From Sporomusa malonica (GTDB lineage: Bacteria > Bacillota > Negativicutes > Sporomusales > Sporomusaceae), in assembly GCF_041428715.1 (NCBI RefSeq), contig NZ_CP155572.1: DNA of 64,000 nt; one strand, written 5' to 3'. Shown here one piece after another: positions 63,362-64,000 of the stretch (positions are counted from its first letter, which is position 1; the number at the start of each line of letters is the position of its first letter). A program made the translations under genes and the position numbers. Under the pieces are notes generated by a model that was not told where the DNA came from, searched no databases, and saw only the letters and a list, made by a program, of their open reading frames with translations.

Positions 63362-64000
<639 letters not shown>

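Overview
The window comes from a spore-forming, probably anaerobic Firmicute. The gene order ctsR-mcsA-mcsB-clpC-radA-disA-yacL-ispDF-gltX-cysE-cysS-mrnC-(thyX, HD-GYP)-rlmB-yacP-sigH ... rpmG-secE-nusG-rplKA-rplJL-rpoBC-L7Ae-rpsL-rpsG-fusA-tuf-S10/spc is the long conserved Bacillus-type block. SigH and SpoIIP point to endospore formation. Rubrerythrin and a flavodiiron protein point to anaerobiosis. A four-cysteine insert in EF-Tu and a long acidic RpoB tail suggest, as inference, a Sporomusa-like member of the Negativicutes. Nearly everything is on the minus strand, so the text below runs from high to low coordinates where transcription matters.

Layout. 63365-64000: 3' part of a 16S rRNA gene, followed by tRNA-Ile, tRNA-Ala, an extra 5S, 23S and a second 5S (to 59468). 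58223-59325 (+): speD and rubrerythrin. 53923-57916: fabK, flavodiiron protein, a small membrane protein and an RlmI-like methyltransferase. 49202-53749: ctsR-mcsA-mcsB-clpC with a CtsR-type operator. 46624-49076: radA-disA. 44392-46487 (+): a plus-strand island with a Cys4 protein, spoIIP and a small SpoIIP-related membrane protein, bordered by hairpin repeats. 41261-44100: yacL, an ispD-ispF fusion and a small secreted protein. 34858-41124: gltX, then the T-box(Cys)-controlled cysE-cysS-mrnC-thyX-HD-GYP unit. 27795-34737: rlmB, VanW-like, yacP, sigH, pfkA, a DUF421 protein, a Nudix hydrolase and uppP.

25204-27678: a tRNA array (Thr-Tyr-fMet-Thr-Met) feeding a second tuf gene, then rpmG. Between rpmG and secE lies what looks like an internally deleted tRNA-Trp. 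13751-25113: secE-nusG-rplKA-rplJL-rpoBC with an L10 leader and attenuators. 1-13532: L7Ae-like K-turn protein, rpsL, rpsG, fusA, tuf, and the S10/spc ribosomal protein cluster down to rpsE, which is cut by the window edge.

Most genes are ordinary. Unusual structure is in the non-coding DNA: a family of about 120-bp self-complementary elements (three copies, in the tRNA operon, the pre-23S leader and a convergent intergenic region) whose outer arms differ in sequence but stay complementary; a second repeat family with two copies; a 16S-Ile-Ala-5S-23S-5S rRNA operon; and the collapsed tRNA-Trp.
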